Shown here: positions 1-5,124 of the stretch, one piece after another
Numbering within the stretch: position 1 is the stretch's first letter
How the letters are laid out: every line of letters starts with the position of its first letter
Source: Bacillota bacterium
GTDB lineage: Bacteria; Bacillota; Clostridia; Oscillospirales; Butyricicoccaceae
DNA length: 6,821 nucleotides
Assembly: GCA_030705725.1 (NCBI GenBank)
Contig: JAUZPW010000078.1
Span: forward strand, 1-6,821
Reading direction: 5' to 3'
Notes under the pieces: model-generated
What the model was told of the DNA's origin: nothing
What the model saw: only the letters and a program-made list of their open reading frames with translations
Database searches by the model: none
Made by a program: the position numbers and the translations under genes

Positions 1-666
1 AACGGGTCAGCGGATTCCGAAGAAAAAATGACAGCGAGGCAGAAGCTCGTTTTAGTTGTATTTGTCGTTTGCTTTGGCATTATTATCTATAATCTGGTTG
101 TAAACGGCTGGTATATGGATGAGATGTGCTCCGTATTCCTTCTTATGGGCGTAATAAGCGGTATCGTCGGAGGACTTTCCATCAACGAAATGGGCTCCGA
201 ATTTGTAAACGGCATGAAAGACTTTGTGTATGCGGGCATGATAATCGGCATATCGCGCGGCATCCTTTGCATCGCCGAAAACGGATTGATTATCGATACG
301 ATACTGTTCTCCCTTGTGTCGGTCCTCAAAACAGTCCCGGCATGGCTCTATACAACGGCAATGTATTTCGTACAGGTTATTTTCTCAATTTTTGTACCTA
401 CGACCTCAGGCGTCGCCGCCCTGACTATGCCTGTGCTGGCGCCTCTTACGGAATTCCTGGGCTTCAACCCCGAAGGCGCCGTAACCTGCTATCAGCACGC
501 ATGCAAGCTAACGCTTATGCTGAGCCCCGCGGCTCCTGTGACGGTCGCCGGTATCACGATGTGCCGCCTCACTTTCCAGCAGTGGTGGAAAACGATATGG
601 AAGTTCATGGGGCTAATTATGATCATTACCATCGGCTTCTCGGTTATCTCCAGCATTATGCCTTAA
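1..666 (+). CDS. YfcC/DcuC-family carboxylate transporter, C-terminal part (5' end outside window)
   Basis: This is the last ~221 codons of an integral membrane transporter. The frame is open from base 1, so the ATG at 28 is probably internal, and family members are usually about 450-500 residues long. The visible part holds roughly six hydrophobic segments separated by short polar loops. Family-like signatures are a GISRG segment followed by an acidic-Asn-Gly turn (about residues 75-88 from the ATG at 28), and a PTTSG-containing stretch with ALTMP and LAPL (about residues 124-141), which resembles the conserved re-entrant Ser/Thr-Gly region of the YfcC/C4-dicarboxylate anaerobic carrier group (DcuC-like, PF03606). 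The family is expected to move small carboxylates across the inner membrane, but the substrate is not readable here. It lies 25 nt upstream of an enolase-superfamily enzyme on the same strand, so it probably imports that enzyme's substrate. The gene stops with TAA and has no terminator of its own. Confidence 0.85.
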   Translation, partial: NGSADSEEKMTARQKLVLVVFVVCFGIIIYNLVVNGWYMDEMCSVFLLMGVISGIVGGLSINEMGSEFVNGMKDFVYAGMIIGISRGILCIAENGLIIDTILFSLVSVLKTVPAWLYTTAMYFVQVIFSIFVPTTSGVAALTMPVLAPLTEFLGFNPEGAVTCYQHACKLTLMLSPAAPVTVAGITMCRLTFQQWWKTIWKFMGLIMIITIGFSVISSIMP

Positions 667-677
667 TAAACAAACAC

Positions 678-684
678 AAAGGAG
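678..684 (+). promoter_or_regulatory. Ribosome binding site of the enolase-superfamily gene
   Basis: AAAGGAG lies 7 nt upstream of the ATG at 692. This near-ideal Shine-Dalgarno in the 25-nt gap after the transporter stop fixes the start of the downstream gene. It also supports translation from a shared transporter-enzyme transcript. Confidence 0.85.
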
Positions 685-691
685 ATTTACT

Positions 692-1873
692 ATGAAGGTT
701 GTCGAAGCAAACATATATGTCGTTGAAACCGGCAGCTTTAGACCTATTATCGCGGAGCTTATTACCGACGAGGGTATAACCGGCATAGGCGAAGGCTCCG
801 TGGGTTTCGGGATCGGCTGCAGAGGAGCTGCAGCGATGGCAGCAGATCTGGCGGAGAACTTTGTGGTCGGGCGCAACCCGTTTGAAATTCAGGACATATG
901 GAACGATTTCTATTACAACACGTTCTGGGGAAAAGGCGGCGGGCCTATTTTCTATTCGGCATGCAGCGCTCTTGAAGTCGCTCTGTGGGATATAAAGGGC
1001 AAGGCGCTGAATGTACCTGTATACGAGCTTCTTGGCGGCAACCAGAGGAAAGATATTCGTGTGTATGCGAACGATTGGTCCGATTCATCCGAATTTGAAT
1101 TTCCGAAACAGTTTGCCGAGAAAGCGGCGGAAGTCGTCGCAGACGGCTTTGACGCTATTAAGCTTTATCCTATGAGCCCTTACATTCCGGATAATGTTCA
1201 CGACGCGAATTTCCACGTGAAAAATCGTTATATCGACACGGCTTACGAGCGGCGTACAGTTGATGCTGTTAAGGAGGTACGCAGCGCGGTCGGAGACAAC
1301 ATTGACTTGATGGTCGACGTTACTGCGGAAGGCACTACAGACGTAATGACCAGAATCGGACAGTCTATCGAAAAATACCGCCCCTTCTGGTATGAAGAGC
1401 CTATCGATGCCTTTGATATCGACGCATACCGCGAGCTGAAGAACAAGGTTAATATACCGATTGCCACAGGCGAAAGGCTGTATACGCGTTACGGTTTCCG
1501 CAGGCTGATTGAAACGAGGGGCGTCGACATCGTTCAGCCAGACGTGGGAACATGCGGAGGCATACTTGAAGCGTGGAGAATAGCTTCTATGGCGGAAGCG
1601 TCCAACATGCGTTACGCGCCGCACAACTGCGGAGGCCCGGTACTATGCGCCGCTTCGATCCAGCTCGCTTGCTGCACGTCGAATTTTGAGATTCTGGAAG
1701 TCTTCCCATACCGCCCCGATATTCATTATGATATTGTGACGGATCCGTTTGAGCGCAAAATTAAAAACGGGCGTTTGGAAGTGCCGACGACACCCGGTAT
1801 CGGCGTTGAGCTTAACCATAAGGTCGTTGACAGGTTCAGAGTCGGTCATATTACAAAAAGTTCGCGCTACTAG
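692..1873 (+). CDS. Enolase-superfamily dehydratase/racemase (mandelate racemase / galactonate dehydratase-like)
   Basis: A 393-residue cytoplasmic enzyme of the mandelate racemase/muconate lactonizing group. Such enzymes abstract the proton alpha to a carboxylate on a Mg2+-bound acid sugar or hydroxy acid, giving dehydration or racemisation. The N-terminal capping domain spans about residues 1-120 and a (beta/alpha)7-beta barrel follows. Likely metal ligands are D209, E235 (in YEEP) and E261 (in GER). The H311 of APHN with D284 of QPD forms the usual His-Asp dyad. K157 sits on the second barrel strand. The GERLYTR and CGGILEAWRIA stretches resemble D-galactonate dehydratases. The DxH motif typical of that group is here D209-V-T211, so the second acid/base histidine is absent and the substrate should not be assumed to be galactonate. 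A good ribosome site sets the ATG. It is the last gene of an operon with the carboxylate transporter and stops with TAG just before a strong terminator. Confidence 0.85.
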   Translation: MKVVEANIYVVETGSFRPIIAELITDEGITGIGEGSVGFGIGCRGAAAMAADLAENFVVGRNPFEIQDIWNDFYYNTFWGKGGGPIFYSACSALEVALWDIKGKALNVPVYELLGGNQRKDIRVYANDWSDSSEFEFPKQFAEKAAEVVADGFDAIKLYPMSPYIPDNVHDANFHVKNRYIDTAYERRTVDAVKEVRSAVGDNIDLMVDVTAEGTTDVMTRIGQSIEKYRPFWYEEPIDAFDIDAYRELKNKVNIPIATGERLYTRYGFRRLIETRGVDIVQPDVGTCGGILEAWRIASMAEASNMRYAPHNCGGPVLCAASIQLACCTSNFEILEVFPYRPDIHYDIVTDPFERKIKNGRLEVPTTPGIGVELNHKVVDRFRVGHITKSSRY

Positions 1874-1898
1874 ATTATAGCTAATTCTAAACGGAAAT

Positions 1899-1945
1899 AA
1901 GTTCCCGGTTCTTTCTCTCGAAAGAGCCGGGAACTTATATTTTTT
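1899..1945 (+). terminator. Strong rho-independent terminator of the transporter-enolase operon
   Basis: A 17-bp stem (1899-1915 with 1920-1936, one G-U pair) with a 4-nt TCTC loop is followed by ATA and six Ts (1940-1945). It starts 26 nt after the TAG of the enolase-family gene. On the minus strand the stem is followed by TATTTCCG, a poor U-tract, so it should act mainly on plus-strand transcription. Confidence 0.93.
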
Positions 1946-2006
1946 AAATATAAATATGAAAGCTTATTTGCAAACGATTCATAAAATGAAATTAAAAAAT
2001 TATAAC

Positions 2007-2035
2007 TTGCAAAATCAAAAATAGTAGAATATAAT
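2007..2035 (+). promoter_or_regulatory. Sigma-A-type promoter of gdhA
   Basis: A -35 box TTGCAA (2007-2012, 4 of 6 consensus) and a -10 box TATAAT (2030-2035, 6 of 6) are separated by 17 nt. The predicted transcription start is near 2042. That leaves about 11 nt before the ATG at 2053 but about 29 nt before the GTG at 2071, which favours the GTG as start. The surrounding stretch 1940-2040 is very AT-rich, as in strong promoters. No clear operator repeat is seen. Confidence 0.78.
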
Positions 2036-2058
2036 GTAGAAGCTAAAAACAAATGTAT

Positions 2059-2063
2059 GGGGG
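2059..2063 (+). promoter_or_regulatory. Probable ribosome binding site selecting the GTG start of gdhA
   Basis: A GGGGG run ends 7 nt before the GTG at 2071, the spacing expected of a Shine-Dalgarno. Its match to the anti-SD core is imperfect and needs G-U pairing. The in-frame ATG at 2053 has no comparable purine run at the right distance and would place this G-run inside the coding sequence. Confidence 0.55.
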
Positions 2064-2070
2064 CAAAAAA

Positions 2071-3420
2071 GTGGCTATTTCTAACGAATATCTCAAAGGC
2101 GTCTATGCACAGGCAGAAAAAAGGAATCCTAATGAAAAAGAATTTTTGCAAGCTGTCAGTGAGGTTCTTGAATCATTTGAAGGAGTCGTTGCAAAAAGAC
2201 CAGATATTGTTAAAAGCGGAATTATTGACAGAATTGTCGAACCGGAAAGAATGATCACTTTCAGAGTATCTTGGGTCGACGACAATGGTAACGTCAGAGT
2301 GAACCGCGGGTACCGCGTTCAGTTTAACTCCGCTATCGGGCCATATAAGGGCGGATTAAGACTGCATCCCTCCGTCAACGCTTCAATAATGAAATTCCTC
2401 GGCTTTGAACAAACTTTCAAGAACAGCCTTACAGGACTTCCGATGGGCGGCGCAAAGGGCGGCTCGGACTTTGATCCGAAAGGAAAGTCGGACGGCGAAG
2501 TAATGCGTTTTTGCCAAAGCTTCATGACTGAGCTTTCTAAATACATAGGGCCTTTTACAGATGTACCTGCCGGCGATATCGGCGTTGGCGGCAGAGAAAT
2601 CGGATTTATGTACGGCCAGTACAAAAGGCTTCGCGGCACGGTCGACGGCGTTTTGACCGGCAAGGGGCTTTCCTACGGAGGTTCTCTCGCGAGGACTGAA
2701 GCTACAGGTTACGGACTCTGCTATTTTACCGAGGAAATGCTGAACGACAAAGGCTTGTCGTTTAAGGATAAAACCGTTGTTATCTCAGGCTCGGGCAATG
2801 TCGCCATATACGCCGTCGAGAAGGCCACGCAGCTTGGAGGCAAGGTCGTGGCGCTGTCCGATTCAAACGGTTACATATACGATCCTAACGGAATTAATCT
2901 TCCCGTCGTAAAGCAGCTTAAGGAAGTTGAGAGAAAGAGAATCAGCGAATACGTTAAGCTTGTTCCAGGCTCGATTTATACCGAGGGATGCCGCGGAATC
3001 TGGACGATAAAATGCGATATTGCGCTGCCCTGCGCGACACAGAACGAGCTTGACGGGGAAGCTGCGGAAATCCTGATTAAAAACGGCGTTAGAGCTGTTG
3101 CCGAGGGCGCCAATATGCCTTCCACTCCTGAGGCGATCGAGCTGTTCCTGAAAAACAAAGTGCTGTTCGGGCCGGCAAAGGCTGCGAACGCAGGCGGCGT
3201 GGCTACTTCCGGACTTGAAATGTGCCAGAACTCCATGAGGCTCTCGTGGACATTCGAGGATGTCGACGCCAAGCTTAAGGAAATCATGAAGAATATATAC
3301 AACAACGCTTCCGCCGCCGCGAAGGAATACGGCATGGAAGATAATTTGGTCGCCGGTGCGAATATAGCCGGGTTCATGAAGGTCGCGGATGCCATGATGG
3401 CCTGCGGCGTGGCGTATTAA
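2071..3420 (+). CDS. gdhA: Glutamate dehydrogenase, probably NADP(H)-preferring
   Basis: Reversibly aminates 2-oxoglutarate to L-glutamate; a cytoplasmic hexamer of the ~450-residue bacterial class. From the GTG the protein is 449 residues, the family's usual length. The catalytic domain carries K93 (in PYKGGLR), K117, K129 (in GGAKGGSDFDPKGKS) and D169 (in PAGDIGVGGRE). These match the substrate-binding and catalytic K89, K113, K125 and D165 of the Clostridium symbiosum enzyme at a constant offset of four. The Rossmann fingerprint is G240-S-G-N-V-A245. The following strand ends S263-D264-S265, like the NADP enzymes, rather than the Gly-Pro pair of the NAD-specific C. symbiosum protein. NADP preference, and so a mainly ammonium-assimilating role, is inferred from this. 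An in-frame ATG at 2053 would add six residues, but the promoter and G-run position favour the GTG. The gene has its own promoter and terminator and ends with tandem TAA TAA codons. Confidence 0.96.
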   Translation: MAISNEYLKGVYAQAEKRNPNEKEFLQAVSEVLESFEGVVAKRPDIVKSGIIDRIVEPERMITFRVSWVDDNGNVRVNRGYRVQFNSAIGPYKGGLRLHPSVNASIMKFLGFEQTFKNSLTGLPMGGAKGGSDFDPKGKSDGEVMRFCQSFMTELSKYIGPFTDVPAGDIGVGGREIGFMYGQYKRLRGTVDGVLTGKGLSYGGSLARTEATGYGLCYFTEEMLNDKGLSFKDKTVVISGSGNVAIYAVEKATQLGGKVVALSDSNGYIYDPNGINLPVVKQLKEVERKRISEYVKLVPGSIYTEGCRGIWTIKCDIALPCATQNELDGEAAEILIKNGVRAVAEGANMPSTPEAIELFLKNKVLFGPAKAANAGGVATSGLEMCQNSMRLSWTFEDVDAKLKEIMKNIYNNASAAAKEYGMEDNLVAGANIAGFMKVADAMMACGVAY

Positions 3421-3440
3421 TAAGAAATCCAAGCATAATT

Positions 3441-3471
3441 ACCGGCGCCGGAATAAATCGGCGCCGGTTTA
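3441..3471 (+). terminator. Terminator of gdhA
   Basis: A perfect 10-bp GC-rich stem (3441-3450 with 3459-3468) with an 8-nt AT-rich loop begins 20 nt after the gdhA stop. Only a short T-tract (TTTAATGTT) follows, so the poly-U element is weak although the stem is very stable. It separates gdhA from the tRNA unit. Confidence 0.72.
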
Positions 3472-3492
3472 ATGTTGCAGATAATTTGACAC

Positions 3493-3522
3493 TTGACATA
3501 AGTATGGTTTCGTTAGTATAAT
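3493..3522 (+). promoter_or_regulatory. Promoter of the tRNA-Asp/tRNA-Thr unit
   Basis: Consensus -35 TTGACA (3493-3498) and consensus -10 TATAAT (3517-3522) are separated by 18 nt. The predicted start near 3529 gives a leader of about 35 nt before the first tRNA. Two perfect boxes fit the high, constitutive output expected for stable RNA genes. Confidence 0.88.
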
Positions 3523-3563
3523 AATAAAGCTGCGAATAAAAAATTACAGTCAGAATTACATAT

Positions 3564-3640
3564 GGCCGCGTAGTTCAGTTGGTTAGAACGCTAGCCTGTC
3601 ACGCTAGAGGTCGACGGTTCGAGCCCGTTCGCGGTCGCCA
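3564..3640 (+). tRNA. tRNA-Asp (anticodon GTC)
   Basis: A complete 77-nt cloverleaf with encoded CCA (3638-3640) and G73. The acceptor stem pairs 3564-3570 with 3630-3636 (one G-U pair). The D stem is GTTC/GAAC and the anticodon stem CTAGC/GCTAG. The loop CTGTCAC places GTC at 3598-3600, reading Asp codons GAC and GAU. The T loop is TTCGAGC. It is the first gene of a two-tRNA transcript. Confidence 0.97.
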
Positions 3641-3643
3641 GTT

Positions 3644-3719
3644 GCTGTTATAGCTCAGTAGGCAGAGCACATCCTTGGTAAGGATGAGGTCGCGCGTTCG
3701 AATCGCGCTAACAGCTCCA
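3644..3719 (+). tRNA. tRNA-Thr (anticodon GGT)
   Basis: A complete 76-nt cloverleaf with encoded CCA (3717-3719). The acceptor stem pairs 3644-3650 with 3709-3715 without mismatch. The anticodon stem is CATCC/GGATG and the loop TTGGTAA places GGT at 3677-3679, reading Thr codons ACC and ACU. The discriminator base is T. It follows tRNA-Asp after only 3 nt, so the two must be cut from one precursor. Confidence 0.97.
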
Positions 3720-3728
3720 AAACAAGAG

Positions 3729-3760
3729 ACCCTAGAGCCGCGATGGCTCTAGGGTTTTTA
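3729..3760 (+). terminator. Terminator of the tRNA unit
   Basis: An 11-bp stem (3729-3739 with 3745-3755) with the 5-nt loop GCGAT leads straight into a run of five Ts (3755-3759). It begins 10 nt after the CCA of tRNA-Thr. On the minus strand the stem is followed by a TCTTGTTTT stretch, so it might weakly stop the opposing lipoprotein transcript too. Confidence 0.9.
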
Positions 3761-3852
3761 TGTTTATTTTATTTTACAAAAATAGCCTGGAAGCTTAATT
3801 TTGGCGTTTATGCGGCCTTTTGTTCAGCATCCGAATTGGACACCAGATTTAT

Positions 3853-4503
3853 TTACAAGGGGCTGATTTGAAGCATTGCCGTACCCTTATCGACAATATA
3901 TGTAAAGCTGGCTAAAGTGCCGGACGCGATATTGACAACATCAGTAGAAAATCCGATATTTGGTATATCCAGCTTTGTGTCTATGCTAGATAACGTATTT
4001 TCATCGTTTTCGAAGCCGCCAATAATTTTGGCCGCATAGCCCCCAAACGTTTTAGCATCGCTTTTAGCCATTTTCGACGAATCGCCGTAAAGAAAAACCG
4101 AAAGCACCTTATGATCATTTTTTGTTTCAGTTAGGATGCACTGAACCCCATTACATACCTGATAAACGTAATCAACTGTTTTCCCGTAATATTTACTCTC
4201 ACTTTCTTTGATTGTTGGATCGCTTGCAAATGCATTAACATATTCACTTTTCTCAAAAGCTTTAGACATGGATGCACTTAATTCTGATTCCGAAATATCA
4301 AAGGTCTTGACTGTTGCATTTTTTGACTCCGCCGAGGATGATTCCGCCGAGGATGATTCCGCCGAGGATGATTCCGCCGAGGATGACTCCGCCGTTGTAT
4401 TACTAATCTGTGCCGAACCGGATACTTTAGCAGTCGCGTTTCCGCAGGCGGCCAAAACTACGATCAAAGATAAAATTAGCGTTGCGATGATGGTTCGCTT
4501 CAT
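3853..4503 (-). CDS. Putative lipoprotein with Ser/Ala/Glu repeat stalk, function unknown
   Basis: A 216-residue secreted, membrane-anchored protein of no recognised family. Residues 1-20 form a lipoprotein signal: basic start (MKR), a hydrophobic core and lipobox LAAC with the lipidated cysteine at C20. A low-complexity linker follows; at residues 38-60 it contains the motif SSSAE repeated four times in tandem, coded by 15-bp DNA repeats. Such stalks usually hold a domain away from the membrane. Residues ~65-216 look like a compact globular domain with mixed hydrophobic strands and two cysteines (in the VCNGVQC segment). I see no enzymatic motif. The ATG is supported by GAGG seven nt upstream (4511-4514, plus coordinates). 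The gene runs opposite to all neighbours except the right-edge hydrolase and faces the tRNA unit, so it seems monocistronic. Its own terminator is not evident; bases 3761-3852 show nothing else. Confidence 0.88.
   Translation of the reverse strand: MKRTIIATLILSLIVVLAACGNATAKVSGSAQISNTTAESSSAESSSAESSSAESSSAESKNATVKTFDISESELSASMSKAFEKSEYVNAFASDPTIKESESKYYGKTVDYVYQVCNGVQCILTETKNDHKVLSVFLYGDSSKMAKSDAKTFGGYAAKIIGGFENDENTLSSIDTKLDIPNIGFSTDVVNIASGTLASFTYIVDKGTAMLQISPL
4325..4393. repeat. 15-bp in-frame tandem repeat inside the lipoprotein gene
   Basis: Four full copies of the 15-bp unit (plus strand GAYTCCGCCGAGGAT) plus nine bases of a fifth lie head to tail. The three inner copies begin GATTCC, while the first copy and the partial last copy begin GACTCC. 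The unit length is a multiple of three, so copy-number change lengthens or shortens the SSSAE stalk by five residues without breaking the frame. Confidence 0.95.
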
Positions 4504-4514
4504 TTCATAACCTC

Positions 4515-4740
4515 ACTTCTTATTTTTCCTTATTAACTTTTCGACTACGCCGGAAATTACTAAATTCGTCGCAGAGGTACTTTAAATTCAAAATAATAAC
4601 AAGACATCTTTTCCCATTTTACGACATTAAACAGATTTTGGCAATACATAGAGATGCAAAATAGGGAAAATATGAACAGGCAACAAAAACGGGTTACATG
4701 AAGCCCTTATATATATGGGTTCAGTAATCTGTGTGTCTTC
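4515..4740. other. AT-rich intergenic spacer with no supported gene
   Basis: This stretch lies between the divergent lipoprotein and PLP-enzyme genes. It must hold the lipoprotein promoter (reading leftwards), but no convincing minus-strand -35/-10 pair could be picked. A weak 5-bp hairpin-forming sequence flanks the TATATATAT run near 4711-4726. No RNA gene, riboswitch or coding frame with a ribosome site was seen. Confidence 0.5.
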
Positions 4741-4770
4741 TTGACAGGTAGATGTTTCCGATGCTAAAAT
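4741..4770 (+). promoter_or_regulatory. Promoter of the PLP-enzyme/ridA operon
   Basis: A consensus -35 TTGACA (4741-4746) and a -10 TAAAAT (4765-4770, 5 of 6) are separated by 18 nt. The predicted start is near 4777, about 69 nt upstream of the ATG at 4846 and exactly at the left arm of a perfect inverted repeat. Confidence 0.75.
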
Positions 4771-4777
4771 TAAGCAT

Positions 4778-4800
4778 TGCGGTTCACAAAATGAACCGCA
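4778..4800. promoter_or_regulatory. Perfect 9-bp inverted repeat at the predicted transcription start (operator or 5' mRNA hairpin)
   Basis: TGCGGTTCA (4778-4786) and TGAACCGCA (4792-4800) flank a 5-nt CAAAA centre. An outer AAGC/GCTT pair (4772-4775 with 4804-4807) can extend the structure across a small internal loop. It is not followed by a T-run, so it is not a terminator. Its place just after the -10 box suits either a repressor operator or a protective 5' stem-loop on the mRNA; the sequence cannot separate the two. Confidence 0.6.
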
Positions 4801-4845
4801 CACGCTTCATACGGAAAGTAAACTGAAATATAAAAAGGTGGATAT

Positions 4846-5109
4846 ATGCTCGAAATTTTTGACACCCCCGCTGTTGTGGTTTATTATGATACGGTTGTCC
4901 GCAATATACGCAATATGGTGGAAAGCCTTGCGGAGTACAAAATAGCGCACCGGCCGCATATAAAGGTGCATAAATCCGTGACTTTAGCAAAGCTGCAGCT
5001 TGAGCTCGGTGCCAAAGGAATTACCTGCGCAAAAATTTCCGAGGCCGAAGTGATGGCCAATGCGGGTATCACAGATATATTGATCGCCAACGAAATAATC
5101 GGCGACTAA
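4846..5109 (+). CDS. N-terminal fragment (87 aa) of the interrupted PLP enzyme, with the PLP lysine region
   Basis: This fragment covers the start of the alanine-racemase-like barrel: a TPAVVVYYD opening strand (residues 7-15), then RPHIKVHK (residues 36-43). By analogy with D-serine dehydratases and D-threonine aldolases, K40 would form the Schiff base with PLP. The segments ITCAKISEAE and DILIANEI follow, both typical of the family. Translation would end at the TAA at 5107. Alone it lacks most of the barrel and the whole metal-binding C-terminal domain, so it is unlikely to be active. Confidence 0.7.
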   Translation: MLEIFDTPAVVVYYDTVVRNIRNMVESLAEYKIAHRPHIKVHKSVTLAKLQLELGAKGITCAKISEAEVMANAGITDILIANEIIGD

Positions 5110-5115
5110 AAGTGC

Positions 5116-5121
5116 AGAAGG
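5116..5121 (+). promoter_or_regulatory. Possible reinitiation ribosome site after the internal stop
   Basis: AGAAGG ends 3 nt before the ATG at 5125 and lies 6 nt after the internal TAA. The spacing is short for a Shine-Dalgarno, so efficiency would be modest. Ribosomes terminating at 5109 would be well placed to restart. It may simply be codons for the family's Arg-Arg helix. Confidence 0.35.
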
Positions 5122-5124
5122 CTT

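Noticed and set aside
126..695. Plus-strand open frame overlapping the transporter in another frame
   Set aside because: Its product is Arg/His-rich with no family resemblance, while the overlapping frame encodes a clear membrane transporter.
2863..3432. Long minus-strand open frame opposite gdhA (189 codons); a similar one at 1085-1624 opposite the enolase gene
   Set aside because: Both lie wholly or almost wholly within well-recognised plus-strand genes, give no recognisable protein and have no supported ribosome site; they follow from codon bias.
3644..3760. tRNA-Thr 3' end as an integration site for a mobile element
   Set aside because: No integrase gene and no repeat of the tRNA 3' end was seen in the remaining 3 kb; a normal terminator follows the tRNA.
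4325..4393. CRISPR-like array
   Set aside because: The units are contiguous with no spacers and encode an in-frame SSSAE peptide stalk.
4208..4510. Plus-strand open frame with an acidic AEDDS repeat opposite the lipoprotein
   Set aside because: The repeat is just the complement of the SSSAE-coding DNA. The minus-strand frame has a signal peptide, lipobox and ribosome site; this one has none.
4515..4845. Riboswitch or T-box leader before the PLP-enzyme gene
   Set aside because: The predicted leader is only about 69 nt with one simple hairpin, no T-box sequence and no alternative terminator.
4784..4990. Minus-strand open frame over the start of the PLP-enzyme gene
   Set aside because: It overlaps the promoter hairpin region and conserved N-terminal codons of the PLP gene and resembles no protein I know.
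5107..5109. Recoding of the internal stop as selenocysteine or pyrrolysine
   Set aside because: The codon is TAA, whereas selenocysteine uses TGA and pyrrolysine TAG. No SECIS-like stem was seen directly after it, and the family has no special residue at this place.
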